DNA of 64,000 nt. Origin: DAOVRD01 sp964521715. Lineage in GTDB: Bacteria > Planctomycetota > Brocadiia > SM23-32. Location of the stretch: contig CAZFSS010000005.1 of NCBI GenBank assembly GCA_964521715.1, positions 124,001-188,000 on the forward strand, in the 5' to 3' direction. The notes beneath the pieces were generated by a model. That model saw nothing but the letters and a program-made list of their open reading frames with translations, ran no database searches and was not told the origin of the DNA. The translations under genes and the position numbers were made by a program. Positions 41,933 to 49,750 of the stretch are shown one piece after another (position 1 is the stretch's first letter; each line of letters opens with the position of its first letter).

Positions 41933-42255
41933 GCGGGCGAGTCTAACCCAAAGCCGCCGGGCGGGCAACCAGGCGGAGTGTCAAAGTGACAGGCCGCGCG
42001 AGGCGGGGCAGGGGCGCCCTTGCCAGATTGACAGCCGCCCCCGTTGCCGCCGGGCCTTACAGAAGGCCCGATTGCATTTTACCGGCGCGCGGAATAGTGT
42101 AGAATAGGAGTTTCCCGGCTACGCCGGCTGAGGGCGCCGCGGACCGGCATTTTGTTTGCGAGATCGAGTCCCTGCCGGCGCGCTGAGGGCACGGCGTCTT
42201 CCGATTTCAAGAGAGCACTGTCGGCCCTACCGAACACATGAGGGAGGTTCAGACC
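41933..42255 (+). promoter_or_regulatory. intergenic region upstream of groESL with candidate promoter
   Basis: A 323-base gap. It holds a dyad TGTCA-AAG-TGACA (41979-41991). A candidate promoter has TTGCAT (42072-42077), 17 bases, then TAGTGT (42095-42100), with a better -10-like TAGAAT at 42100-42105. No CIRCE element (TTAGCACTC-N9-GAGTGCTAA) for HrcA was found. GGGAGG lies 9 bases before the groES ATG. Confidence 0.35.
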
Positions 42256-42546
42256 ATGGCAAAGATCAGGCCCCTTGGGGACAAGGTTCTTATCAAGAGG
42301 CTGGAGGCGGAGGAGAAGACGGCCGGCGGCATCGTCCTGCCTGACACGGCCAAAGAGAAGCCGAAGCAGGGCAAGGTCATCGCCGTCGGGGACGGAGTGC
42401 AGTTGGAGTCCGGGGAGAAGGCCCCCTTCCAGGTGAAGAAAGGGGACACGGTCCTGTTCGGCTCCTTTGCCGGCACCGAGGTCACAATCGACGGCGAAGA
42501 GTATGTACTGATGTCCGAGGACGATATACTGGCGATCATCAGCTGA
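42256..42546 (+). CDS. groES: co-chaperonin GroES
   Basis: A 96-residue GroES, which caps the GroEL cage. It starts MAKIRPLGDKVLIKRLE and contains the mobile loop EEKTAGGIVLPDTAKEKP and the C-terminal EEYVLMSEDDILAI. The ATG at 42256 is preceded by GAGGGAGG; an ATG six codons upstream is less likely. groEL follows after 16 bases. Confidence 0.97.
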   Translation: MAKIRPLGDKVLIKRLEAEEKTAGGIVLPDTAKEKPKQGKVIAVGDGVQLESGEKAPFQVKKGDTVLFGSFAGTEVTIDGEEYVLMSEDDILAIIS

Positions 42547-42562
42547 CGGAGGGTGCACTCTC

Positions 42563-44179
42563 ATGGCCAAGAAGAGGATAGCGTTCGACGTTGAAGCCCG
42601 GGAGTCCATGCGCCGCGGCGTGAATCAACTCGCGCGGGCGGTCAAAACCACGCTCGGGCCGCGCGGAAGGACCGTCGTTATCGAGAAGAGCTTCGGCGCT
42701 CCCACTGTGACCAAGGACGGCGTGGCCGTCGCCAAAGAGATCGAACTGCCCGATAACTTCGAGAACATCGGCGCCGAACTGGTCAAGCAGGCCGCCTCCA
42801 AGACGAGCGAGGACGCCGGCGACGGGACCACCACCGCCACCGTCCTGGCGGAGGCGATCTTCGAGGAAGCACTGAAGAACATTGCCGCCGGGGCCGACGC
42901 CATGGCGCTCAAGCGCGGCGTGGACAAAGCCGTCAACGCCGTCGTCGAGCAGCTCGGAAAGATGTCCAGGCCCGTCAAGGGCAGGGAGGAGATCGCCTTC
43001 GTCGGCGCCATCGCGGCCAACAACGATCCCGAAATCGGCAACCAGATAGCCGACGCCATGGAGAAGGTCGGCAAGGACGGCGTCATCACGGTCGAAGAGG
43101 GCCAGGGCCTGGAAACCACCGTGGACCTGGTCGAGGGGATGCAGTTCGACCGCGGCTACCTCAGCCCGCACTTCATCACCAACCGAGAAGACATGGAGTG
43201 CGTGCTGGAGGAGTGCCACGTGCTCGTGCACCAGGAGAAGATATCCTCGGTGCAGGACTTCGTGCCGCTGCTGGAGAAGATCGCCGGCTCCGGCAAGCCG
43301 CTGCTCGTCATCGCCGAGGACGTCGAGAGCGAGGCGCTGGCCACCCTGGTCGTCAACCGGCTGCGCGGCGCGCTGCCCTGCTGCGCCGTCAAAGCGCCCG
43401 GCTTCGGCGACCGTCGAAAGGCCATGATGCAGGACATCGCCGTCCTGGTCGGCGGACAGGTCATCAGCGAGGACCTGGGCCTGGAGCTGAAGTCCGTCGG
43501 CCTGGCCGACCTGGGCCGCGCCAAGAAGGTGGTCGTCACGGCGGACACCACCACCATCATTCAGGGCGCGGGCGACAGCAAGGACAAGCAGGGCCGCATC
43601 AACCAGATCCGCAAGGAGCTCGAGACCACTACCAGCGACTACGACCGAGAGAAGCTGGACGAGCGGCTGGCCAAGATGGCCGGCGGCGTCGCCCAGATCA
43701 ACGTCGGCGCCGCCACCGAGGTCGAGATGAAGGAGAAGCAGCACCGCGTCGAGGACGCCGTGCACGCCACGCGCGCCGCCGTGGAAGAGGGCATCGTGCC
43801 GGGAGGCGGCGTGGCGCTGCTGCGCGCAGCCGGCGCGCTGGACAAGGTGGATGCCAAGGGCGACGAAGCCGTCGGAGTGGACATCGTCCGCAGGGCGCTC
43901 AGGCAGCCCCTTTGCCAGATAGCCGAGAACGCCGGGCTCGACGGCGCCATCGTGCTCCAGAAGGTCCTCGAGTCGAAAAAAGAGAGCTGGGGCTATGACG
44001 CCGCCAAGGGCGAGTACTGCGACATGATCAAGCGCGGCATCATGGACCCCACCAAGGTCGTGCGCACGGCGCTCCAGAACGGCGCGAGCGTCGCCGGCGT
44101 GCTGGTCAGCACGGACGCCATCGTGGGCGAGATACCCGAGAAGAAGAAGAAACAGATGCCGCCGATGCCCGAGTACTAA
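42563..44179 (+). CDS. groEL: chaperonin GroEL
   Basis: A 538-residue chaperonin subunit that folds proteins in an ATP-driven double ring. The ATP site shows TLGPRGR, TKDGVAVAKEI and DAGDGTTTATVLAEAI, and EEGIVPGGGVALLRA is the standard C-terminal signature. The tail KKKKQMPPMPEY lacks the Gly-Gly-Met repeat of the E. coli protein, so this may be a paralogue or simply a planctomycete variant. GGAGG precedes the ATG, and a strong terminator follows. Confidence 0.97.
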   Translation: MAKKRIAFDVEARESMRRGVNQLARAVKTTLGPRGRTVVIEKSFGAPTVTKDGVAVAKEIELPDNFENIGAELVKQAASKTSEDAGDGTTTATVLAEAIFEEALKNIAAGADAMALKRGVDKAVNAVVEQLGKMSRPVKGREEIAFVGAIAANNDPEIGNQIADAMEKVGKDGVITVEEGQGLETTVDLVEGMQFDRGYLSPHFITNREDMECVLEECHVLVHQEKISSVQDFVPLLEKIAGSGKPLLVIAEDVESEALATLVVNRLRGALPCCAVKAPGFGDRRKAMMQDIAVLVGGQVISEDLGLELKSVGLADLGRAKKVVVTADTTTIIQGAGDSKDKQGRINQIRKELETTTSDYDREKLDERLAKMAGGVAQINVGAATEVEMKEKQHRVEDAVHATRAAVEEGIVPGGGVALLRAAGALDKVDAKGDEAVGVDIVRRALRQPLCQIAENAGLDGAIVLQKVLESKKESWGYDAAKGEYCDMIKRGIMDPTKVVRTALQNGASVAGVLVSTDAIVGEIPEKKKKQMPPMPEY

Positions 44180-44206
44180 GCCGGCGGCTCAGCAGACGTT
44201 GAGGCA

Positions 44207-44244
44207 ACAGCCCCACGCCCGACCCGGACGTGGGGCTTGTTCTT
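44207..44244 (+). terminator. intrinsic terminator after groEL
   Basis: AGCCCCACG (44209-44217) and CGTGGGGCT (44229-44237) form a perfect 9-bp stem with an 11-base loop, followed by TGTTCTT. It lies 28 bases after the groEL stop. Confidence 0.8.
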
Positions 44245-44335
44245 GGGCGGCGCGCACGGCGTCTCCGCCGCAGTGTCGCGGACTTGCCGCGTCGCCATTG
44301 CGCGTCCGCCATGCCACCAAGTCGCATCCGCTTTC

Positions 44336-44363
44336 GTAGGGGCACGGCGCGCCGTGCCCCTAC
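44336..44363. repeat. 28-bp perfect palindrome (REP-like), copy 1
   Basis: Starts GTAGGGGCACGGCG and is followed by its exact reverse complement, in the gap between groEL and the RidA-like gene. A second copy with one base change lies at 54311-54338. Such GTAGGGGC palindromes are scattered repeats in many bacterial genomes. Confidence 0.9.
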
Positions 44364-44422
44364 CTCCCGAGGGCGCAACGGCCCTGCCCTGAAGTCCGAT
44401 GCTGAAGCTCCACTGGCAGCCC

Positions 44423-44917
44423 CTAACAGGACCCCCCGCCGGCGTCGGCAGGCTCGGGCCTGACGCGGACGATCATCTCCAGTTCGATCGGGACGTTGCG
44501 CGGCAGCTCGGACGTGCCCAGAGCCGATCGGGCGTGGCGGCCCGCGTCCCCGAACAGCTCGACCATCAGCTTGGAGGCGCCGTTGACGACCTCCGGCTGG
44601 CGGTCGAACCGGGGAGCGCTGTTGACGAACCCCCTGAGCTGCACCACTTCCTGGATGCGGTCCAGGGAACCGATGACGCTCTTGATCGCCGCCAGGCAGT
44701 TCAGCGCGGTGAGGCGGGCACATTCGTAGGCCTCCCGGACGGTCAGGTCCGACCCGACCTTGCCCACCCGCACCGGCCGCCCGTCCTTCATCGGTATCTG
44801 GCCGGAACAGAAGACCAGGTCGCCGACGAGCTTGGCCGGCACGTACTCGGCAAGCGGCTTCGGGACCGTCGGCAGCTCCAACCCCATATCCTTCAGTTTC
44901 TGCTCGATCGCGTCCAT
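44423..44917 (-). CDS. RidA/YjgF/YER057c-family protein
   Basis: A 164-residue protein of the reactive-intermediate deaminase family, which hydrolyses enamine/imine intermediates from PLP enzymes. The stretches LVFCSGQIPMKDGR, LTALNCLAAIKSVIG and VEIELEM-like VPIELEMIVRV match the fold, and R-rich positions fit the active site in part; the usual Arg in the C-terminal motif is followed by V rather than forming EVEA. The gene is last of the minus-strand run HAD, MarC, FAD oxidoreductase, RidA, 31 bases after the oxidoreductase. It may clear a by-product of that enzyme. Confidence 0.85.
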   Translation of the reverse strand: MDAIEQKLKDMGLELPTVPKPLAEYVPAKLVGDLVFCSGQIPMKDGRPVRVGKVGSDLTVREAYECARLTALNCLAAIKSVIGSLDRIQEVVQLRGFVNSAPRFDRQPEVVNGASKLMVELFGDAGRHARSALGTSELPRNVPIELEMIVRVRPEPADAGGGSC

Positions 44918-44948
44918 CTCAGTCCGCGCCCTTTCTCAGTTCGCTGGA

Positions 44949-46715
44949 TCAGTCGAGGTAGAAGGCGTACAGGTTCGACTCCGCGGCGCCCCAGGTCTGG
45001 AGGAGCGTGAAACGGACCCCCCGCACTTCCCGGCCCACGGGGATCCGCACCAGGCGCTCGCAGTTGTCCGAGACCTCCGCCAGGGGCACCCAGCCCCCGT
45101 CCGCCATGCCCTCCAGACGGAACACCCGGGGCATGACGTCGGGCAGGGCGTTCAGGTGCTCGCCCGCATGCGTGTGGCTCATCTGGACGTCCCTGTCCAG
45201 AGCGCTGTCGACGATCAGAGTGGCCTCCTCGACTTGCCGAGGTTCGCCAAACGCGTACGCCACGTGATCGCCGGGCCGGCACGGCCAGCGGTGCATCTCG
45301 TCCCCGACCGGCCGGTTCACGCCGTCGCGGAGCGCATCCGGGCGCCCTCGCGACGCGGCGAGTTCTGCATCCCGGGTCAGGCGCGAGAATGCCTGCCGAA
45401 CGCCCGGCAGGTAGCAGTCATCCCGCAGGAGCGCCCGCTGAAGCTCCGGCACGTGCGCGCCGATCTGCCGCGGCGGCACGCCGAGCCCGGCCGCCATCGC
45501 TGCGGCGGTGCCTGCGGCCTGTCCCATGCTGCACGCCGTGCCCATGACGCGCGTGGAGCTCATGGCGGCGTGCGTGCAGCTCGCCACCCGTCCGGCGAAC
45601 ACCAGGTTGGGCACGTTCACCGAGCACAGGCACCGGTACGGGATGCCGTAAGGCGAGGGCGCGGGGTGGAATATCGTGGGCGGCGCGCCGATCCGGACCG
45701 ACCAGAACCCCGCCGGATGGTGGTCGTCCATGGTCCAGCCGCCGTAGGCCACGACGTCGTCGAACTCGCCGCCCGCCTCGATGTCAAGCTGGGTCAAGAC
45801 GTGATCGCCGACGTAACGGCGGCTCTCGCGCTTTGCGGGAAGGAACTGCACCCACTCCAGCGCCCAGTTGGCCGCCTCGGCGCGATGCACGCAGCGGTTC
45901 TTGATGTGATCCCAGACGCCGAAGGTGATCCTGAGCAGCTCGTCGCGCAGGCGTTCGGTGTCGTGGATGCTGTCATGCTCGCCGCCCAGCTCGATCCACC
46001 AGTAGCCCATGCGCCACCAGCGGTGGGCCTCGGCGCCGTAGGGAAGTTCCTCACAGCTCTCGAATCGGTGCGCCCAGACCGGCGGGTCGAAGGGCTGGGG
46101 AGCGTCGTGCTCCCGGGCCTGGAAGTAGCACGTCATGCCCATCGTGCGCCGGTCGGCCGCTTCGGGCGCGATGGACTCGCCGTACTCGTGCCGGGCTTCG
46201 CGCCCGACGCGGAACTCGGAGCCCGTCAACGGCGCCAGTATCCCGTCCCCGGAGCAGTCAGCGAATATCGCGGCCCTTACGGTGTGATAGGTCTGCGTGG
46301 TCAGTTGCCAGCCGGTGACGGACGCGATGCGGTCGCCGTCCATCTCGGCGTCCACGCAGGAGCAGTTGAGCAGCAGCGTCAGGTTCTCCTGGCGCCGCGC
46401 CTTATCGTAGAGGACCGCGTCCCAGATGGAGTAGCTCCAGTTGGGATTGCGGCGCAGGTTCTCCAGGCGCAGCTCCTCCAGGATGCCGGTCTCGCGCATG
46501 TTCTTGATGCCGTTATGCCGGTCGGCGCCGCAGATGTGGACGCGCATTTCGCTGGAGGCATTGCCGCCCAAGACGGGGCGGTCCTGCATCAGGAGGACCT
46601 TCGCGCCGTGGCGGGCCGCGGCGAGGGCGGCGCAGAGTCCCGCCATTCCCCCGCCGACCACGCAGAGGTCCGCCTCGTGCTTCTCCTCGCGGAAGGGCGT
46701 TCCATTTCGCGCCAT
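44949..46715 (-). CDS. FAD-dependent oxidoreductase (FAD_oxidored family)
   Basis: A 588-residue flavoprotein. The FAD Rossmann motif is DLCVVGGGMAGLCAALAAARHG near residue 16, followed by LMQDRPVLGGNASSEMRVH, the hallmark of the FAD-dependent oxidoreductases common in planctomycetes and other carbohydrate degraders. FADCSGDG closes the cofactor domain and SMGQAAGTAAAMA the FAD-binding end. The last ~120 residues look like a small beta-sandwich, perhaps carbohydrate-binding. The substrate is unknown. Only 43 bases separate it from marC, so the genes are likely co-transcribed. Confidence 0.87.
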   Translation of the reverse strand: MARNGTPFREEKHEADLCVVGGGMAGLCAALAAARHGAKVLLMQDRPVLGGNASSEMRVHICGADRHNGIKNMRETGILEELRLENLRRNPNWSYSIWDAVLYDKARRQENLTLLLNCSCVDAEMDGDRIASVTGWQLTTQTYHTVRAAIFADCSGDGILAPLTGSEFRVGREARHEYGESIAPEAADRRTMGMTCYFQAREHDAPQPFDPPVWAHRFESCEELPYGAEAHRWWRMGYWWIELGGEHDSIHDTERLRDELLRITFGVWDHIKNRCVHRAEAANWALEWVQFLPAKRESRRYVGDHVLTQLDIEAGGEFDDVVAYGGWTMDDHHPAGFWSVRIGAPPTIFHPAPSPYGIPYRCLCSVNVPNLVFAGRVASCTHAAMSSTRVMGTACSMGQAAGTAAAMAAGLGVPPRQIGAHVPELQRALLRDDCYLPGVRQAFSRLTRDAELAASRGRPDALRDGVNRPVGDEMHRWPCRPGDHVAYAFGEPRQVEEATLIVDSALDRDVQMSHTHAGEHLNALPDVMPRVFRLEGMADGGWVPLAEVSDNCERLVRIPVGREVRGVRFTLLQTWGAAESNLYAFYLD

Positions 46716-46758
46716 TGCGTCACCTCTTCATCCCTGCCGCGCAGGTGGGGCGCGGAGA

Positions 46759-47355
46759 TCAAGCGCCCGGGCCGAGGGACGACACGATCGCCACGATCCC
46801 CTTGCGCACCATCATAACCGCAATGGCCGCAAGAATCAGGCTGGCCACCTTCGACATCGTCTTGGCCCCCGCTCGGCCCAGGACCCGGGTGATCGGGCCC
46901 GCAAGGGAGAACACAACGCCCGCAATGGATACGTTCAGCGCGAGGGAACCGGCCGTCAACGCGACCCCGTACTCGTTGACGAGCAGGACCGTCGTTGTGA
47001 GCACGGCCGGGCCGACGATCAGCGGCACGCCGAGCGGAACGGCGCCGAGGCCGTCGGGATCGACCTGACGCTGCGCTTTCTGCACCGTCAGCAGGTCGTT
47101 GACCGAGAGGATGAAAAGCAGTGCGCCGCCCGCCACCATGAAGTCCGCGACCGTGATGCCCAGCAGCTTCAGCACGGCCTGGCCGGCCACCAGGAATGAC
47201 AGCCCTACGGCCATCGCCACGATCACCGACTGCAAGACGGTCCGCCGCAGTTGTCCCGGCGTCATGCCGGCCGTCAAGCTCATGAACATCGGCAGGACGC
47301 CGATCGCGTCCACGGCCACAAAGAGCGGCACAAAGCAGAGCCAGAAGTTTTCCAT
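46759..47355 (-). CDS. MarC-family integral membrane protein
   Basis: A 198-residue protein with six membrane segments. FVPLFVAVDAIGVLPMF near the start and PLGVPLIVGPAVLTTT in the middle are typical of the MarC/UPF0056 family, whose role is still unclear despite the historical link to antibiotic resistance. It lies 42 bases after the HAD gene in the same orientation. Confidence 0.88.
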   Translation of the reverse strand: MENFWLCFVPLFVAVDAIGVLPMFMSLTAGMTPGQLRRTVLQSVIVAMAVGLSFLVAGQAVLKLLGITVADFMVAGGALLFILSVNDLLTVQKAQRQVDPDGLGAVPLGVPLIVGPAVLTTTVLLVNEYGVALTAGSLALNVSIAGVVFSLAGPITRVLGRAGAKTMSKVASLILAAIAVMMVRKGIVAIVSSLGPGA

Positions 47356-47397
47356 CTCCCACGCCCTGCGAAAAGGGGCCCGATCGCCCTTGCCCTA

Positions 47398-48057
47398 TCA
47401 CATCTCCAGCAGCGCCAGCACGAGGCGCGGCAGCTCAGACGCCGACTCCGCCAGCGCATCAGCGGCGGCCAGCTCCTGGCGGCTCCCGACGCCGTACGTC
47501 ACGCCCACTGCGCGCAGGCCGTTGGCGCAGGCGGCTGCCACGTCGTCCCCGCGGTCACCCACGACGACGGCCGGCCGCGCGCTCAGCCGCGCCAGCAGGT
47601 CCCGCACCATCGCCGGCTTCCTGTCGCCGTCCGACTCCAGCAGCCGCACGGCGTCGAAAAAACGGGCCAGCGAGTAGGCATCCAGGACGGCCTGCACGTA
47701 GGGCCGCGGCCCGTTGGTGCAGACGGCCATCTGCGAGACCGACGCCCTCAGCTCGCGGAGCGCTTCGAGGGCGCCCGGATAGAGCTCCCCGGCCTGCGTG
47801 ACGAGTTCGATCTCGATGCGGTCGACGTCCGCGGCGACCTCCGCTCCCGTCCCCGCGGGGCACTGCGACGATATCCACGCGTGCAGCTCGGGCGTCGGCC
47901 GCCCGATGAAAAACCGGATCGCCTCGTCGCCCGGCTCGGGAAGGCCCCGCATCCCAAACGCCCTCTTGACGGCCGGCACGGTGACCGACTCGGCGCGGAA
48001 GAGCGTCCCGTCCAGGTCGAAGATCACCAACCCTCTCGTTTCATCTGCGGCCATCAT
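47398..48057 (-). CDS. HAD-superfamily phosphatase (phosphoglycolate-phosphatase-like)
   Basis: A 219-residue haloacid dehalogenase-type hydrolase. Motif I is FDLDGTLF (nucleophile D14 and acid D16 by position), motif II is AVCTNG, and the lysine of motif III is in DRKPAMVRDLL. Motif IV is VVVGDRGDDVAAA. The cap is an alpha-helical C1 type, as in Gph and PgmB. The physiological phosphate ester is unknown. It is the first gene of the four-gene minus-strand operon and divergent from thrC. Confidence 0.85.
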   Translation of the reverse strand: MMAADETRGLVIFDLDGTLFRAESVTVPAVKRAFGMRGLPEPGDEAIRFFIGRPTPELHAWISSQCPAGTGAEVAADVDRIEIELVTQAGELYPGALEALRELRASVSQMAVCTNGPRPYVQAVLDAYSLARFFDAVRLLESDGDRKPAMVRDLLARLSARPAVVVGDRGDDVAAACANGLRAVGVTYGVGSRQELAAADALAESASELPRLVLALLEM

Positions 48058-48181
48058 CCGCGGCGCCTCTCGGGGTGCCGTCCATTGTCACACAGTGGCG
48101 CCCGCCACTTCCAGCGGCTCACGCGCTCCGTGCGCGGCACGAAGGCCGCCTCGGCGCTCGCGGGGCGCGCAGCCGGCTCCC

Positions 48182-48210
48182 TTGCAGGCTACGCCGGATG
48201 GGCGGATAAT
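48182..48210 (+). promoter_or_regulatory. promoter of thrC
   Basis: TTGCAG (48182-48187) and GATAAT (48205-48210) with a 17-base spacer; transcript start near 48217, 26 bases before the thrC ATG. Confidence 0.6.
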
Positions 48211-48242
48211 GCAGGCACATCGATGGTGATAGGGCCAGTGCC

Positions 48243-49628
48243 ATGAAGTACGCGTCCACACGGGGAGGAGTCGAGCCCATAGCGTTCCAGGACGCCGTCC
48301 TGATGGGCCTGGCGGATGACGGCGGCCTCCTGATCCCCGAGGCCATCCCGGACGTGAGCGACCGCCTGGACGCCTGGTCCGGCCTGCCGTACGCGGACCT
48401 CGCGTTCGAGGTCATGAGGCCGTTCGCGACCGACCTGCCGGCAGACGACTTGCGCGCCCTGACGAGCAGGACCTACGGCCCGGCATACGGCGGGCCCGTC
48501 GCGCCGATCATCCGGGTCGGGCCGGTCCACTTCCTGGAGCTCTGGCACGGGGCCACGCTGGCGTTCAAGGACGTGGCGCTCCAGTTCCTGGGGAACCTGT
48601 TCGAGTACATCCTGGCGCGCAGGGGCGGGGAGCTGAACATCCTGGGCGCGACCAGCGGCGACACGGGCAGCGCCGCCATCCGCGGCTGCCGCGGCCGAAA
48701 CAGCATCCGCATCTTCATCCTGCACCCGCACGGGCGCGTCTCGCCCATCCAGGAGCGCCAGATGACGACCGTGCTCGACGACAACGTCCACAACGTCGCC
48801 GTCGAGGGCAGCTTCGACGACTGCCAGCGCATCGTCAAGGCCCTGGCGTCCGACCTGGAGTTCAAGTCCGCCTATTCGCTCGGCGCCGTCAACTCGATCA
48901 ACTGGGCGCGCGTGATAGCGCAGATCGTCTACTACTTCAAGGCCTGCTTCGACGTGCGCGGCGCCACGGGTGCCGAGTCCATGCGCGTCTGCGTGCCGAC
49001 CGGCAACTTCGGCGACATCCTGGCCGCCTGGTACGCCATGAAGATGGGCGTGCCCATATCGCGCCTCATCCTGGCGACCAACGAGAACGACATCCTCGCC
49101 CGCTTCTTCCACACGGGCCGATACGCGCGCGGCAAGCTGCGCCAGACCCTCTCGCCCGCGATGGACATCCAGGTCTCCAGCAACTTCGAGCGCTACCTCT
49201 TCTACCGGGTCGGGGGCGATGCGGCGCGACTGAAGGGGCTGATGGAGAGCTTCGCCCAAACGGGTGCGCTGGAGATCGCCGCCGCGGAGGACGGCGTCGT
49301 CGATCCCGACTTCGAGGCCGGGACGGCGACGATGGACGACTGCCTCGCCGTCATCCGGAAGTACCACCAGGAGCACGGATACCTTCTGGACCCGCACACC
49401 GCCGTGGGCGTGGCGGTAGCCGAGCGATGCGGGCTGGAAGGGGAGCCACTAGTCTGCGTCGCGACCGCCCACCCGGCGAAGTTCCCGGACGCCATCCGCA
49501 AGGCGACCGGGGAGGACCTGGCGCGCCATCCCGCCATCGACGCGCTGATGGGCCTGCCGACCCGCTGCGAAATCCTGCCCAACGACCAGGAAGCCGTCCG
49601 CCGCTTCATCATCTCCACGGTCGGCTGA
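48243..49628 (+). CDS. thrC: threonine synthase
   Basis: A 461-residue PLP enzyme that converts O-phospho-L-homoserine to threonine. The PLP lysine is K109 in HGATLAFKDVALQFLG, ILGATSGDTGSAA binds the cofactor phosphate, and VPTGNFGDILAAWYA is a second family signature. Length and the N-terminal MKYASTRGG fit the longer bacterial/fungal type of threonine synthase. It has its own promoter. No other threonine or homoserine genes are next to it. Confidence 0.95.
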   Translation: MKYASTRGGVEPIAFQDAVLMGLADDGGLLIPEAIPDVSDRLDAWSGLPYADLAFEVMRPFATDLPADDLRALTSRTYGPAYGGPVAPIIRVGPVHFLELWHGATLAFKDVALQFLGNLFEYILARRGGELNILGATSGDTGSAAIRGCRGRNSIRIFILHPHGRVSPIQERQMTTVLDDNVHNVAVEGSFDDCQRIVKALASDLEFKSAYSLGAVNSINWARVIAQIVYYFKACFDVRGATGAESMRVCVPTGNFGDILAAWYAMKMGVPISRLILATNENDILARFFHTGRYARGKLRQTLSPAMDIQVSSNFERYLFYRVGGDAARLKGLMESFAQTGALEIAAAEDGVVDPDFEAGTATMDDCLAVIRKYHQEHGYLLDPHTAVGVAVAERCGLEGEPLVCVATAHPAKFPDAIRKATGEDLARHPAIDALMGLPTRCEILPNDQEAVRRFIISTVG

Positions 49629-49750
49629 ACCCGGCGGCGCGCTCCATCAGTCGGCACGGAACTTCCAGGCCCAAGCCGCGTCTAATAGGGCGGAAGCCGG
49701 CAGGACGCTCAAACGCGCTGAACGTGCCAAACCATACGGGAGGGCGAGAG

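Noticed and set aside
39968..41989. 673-residue plus-strand frame opposite the pseudokinase
   Set aside because: Shadow; the minus strand has the kinase fold, membrane segment and zinc ribbon.
42061..42255. CIRCE/HrcA site before groES
   Set aside because: No TTAGCACTC-N9-GAGTGCTAA or close variant was found.
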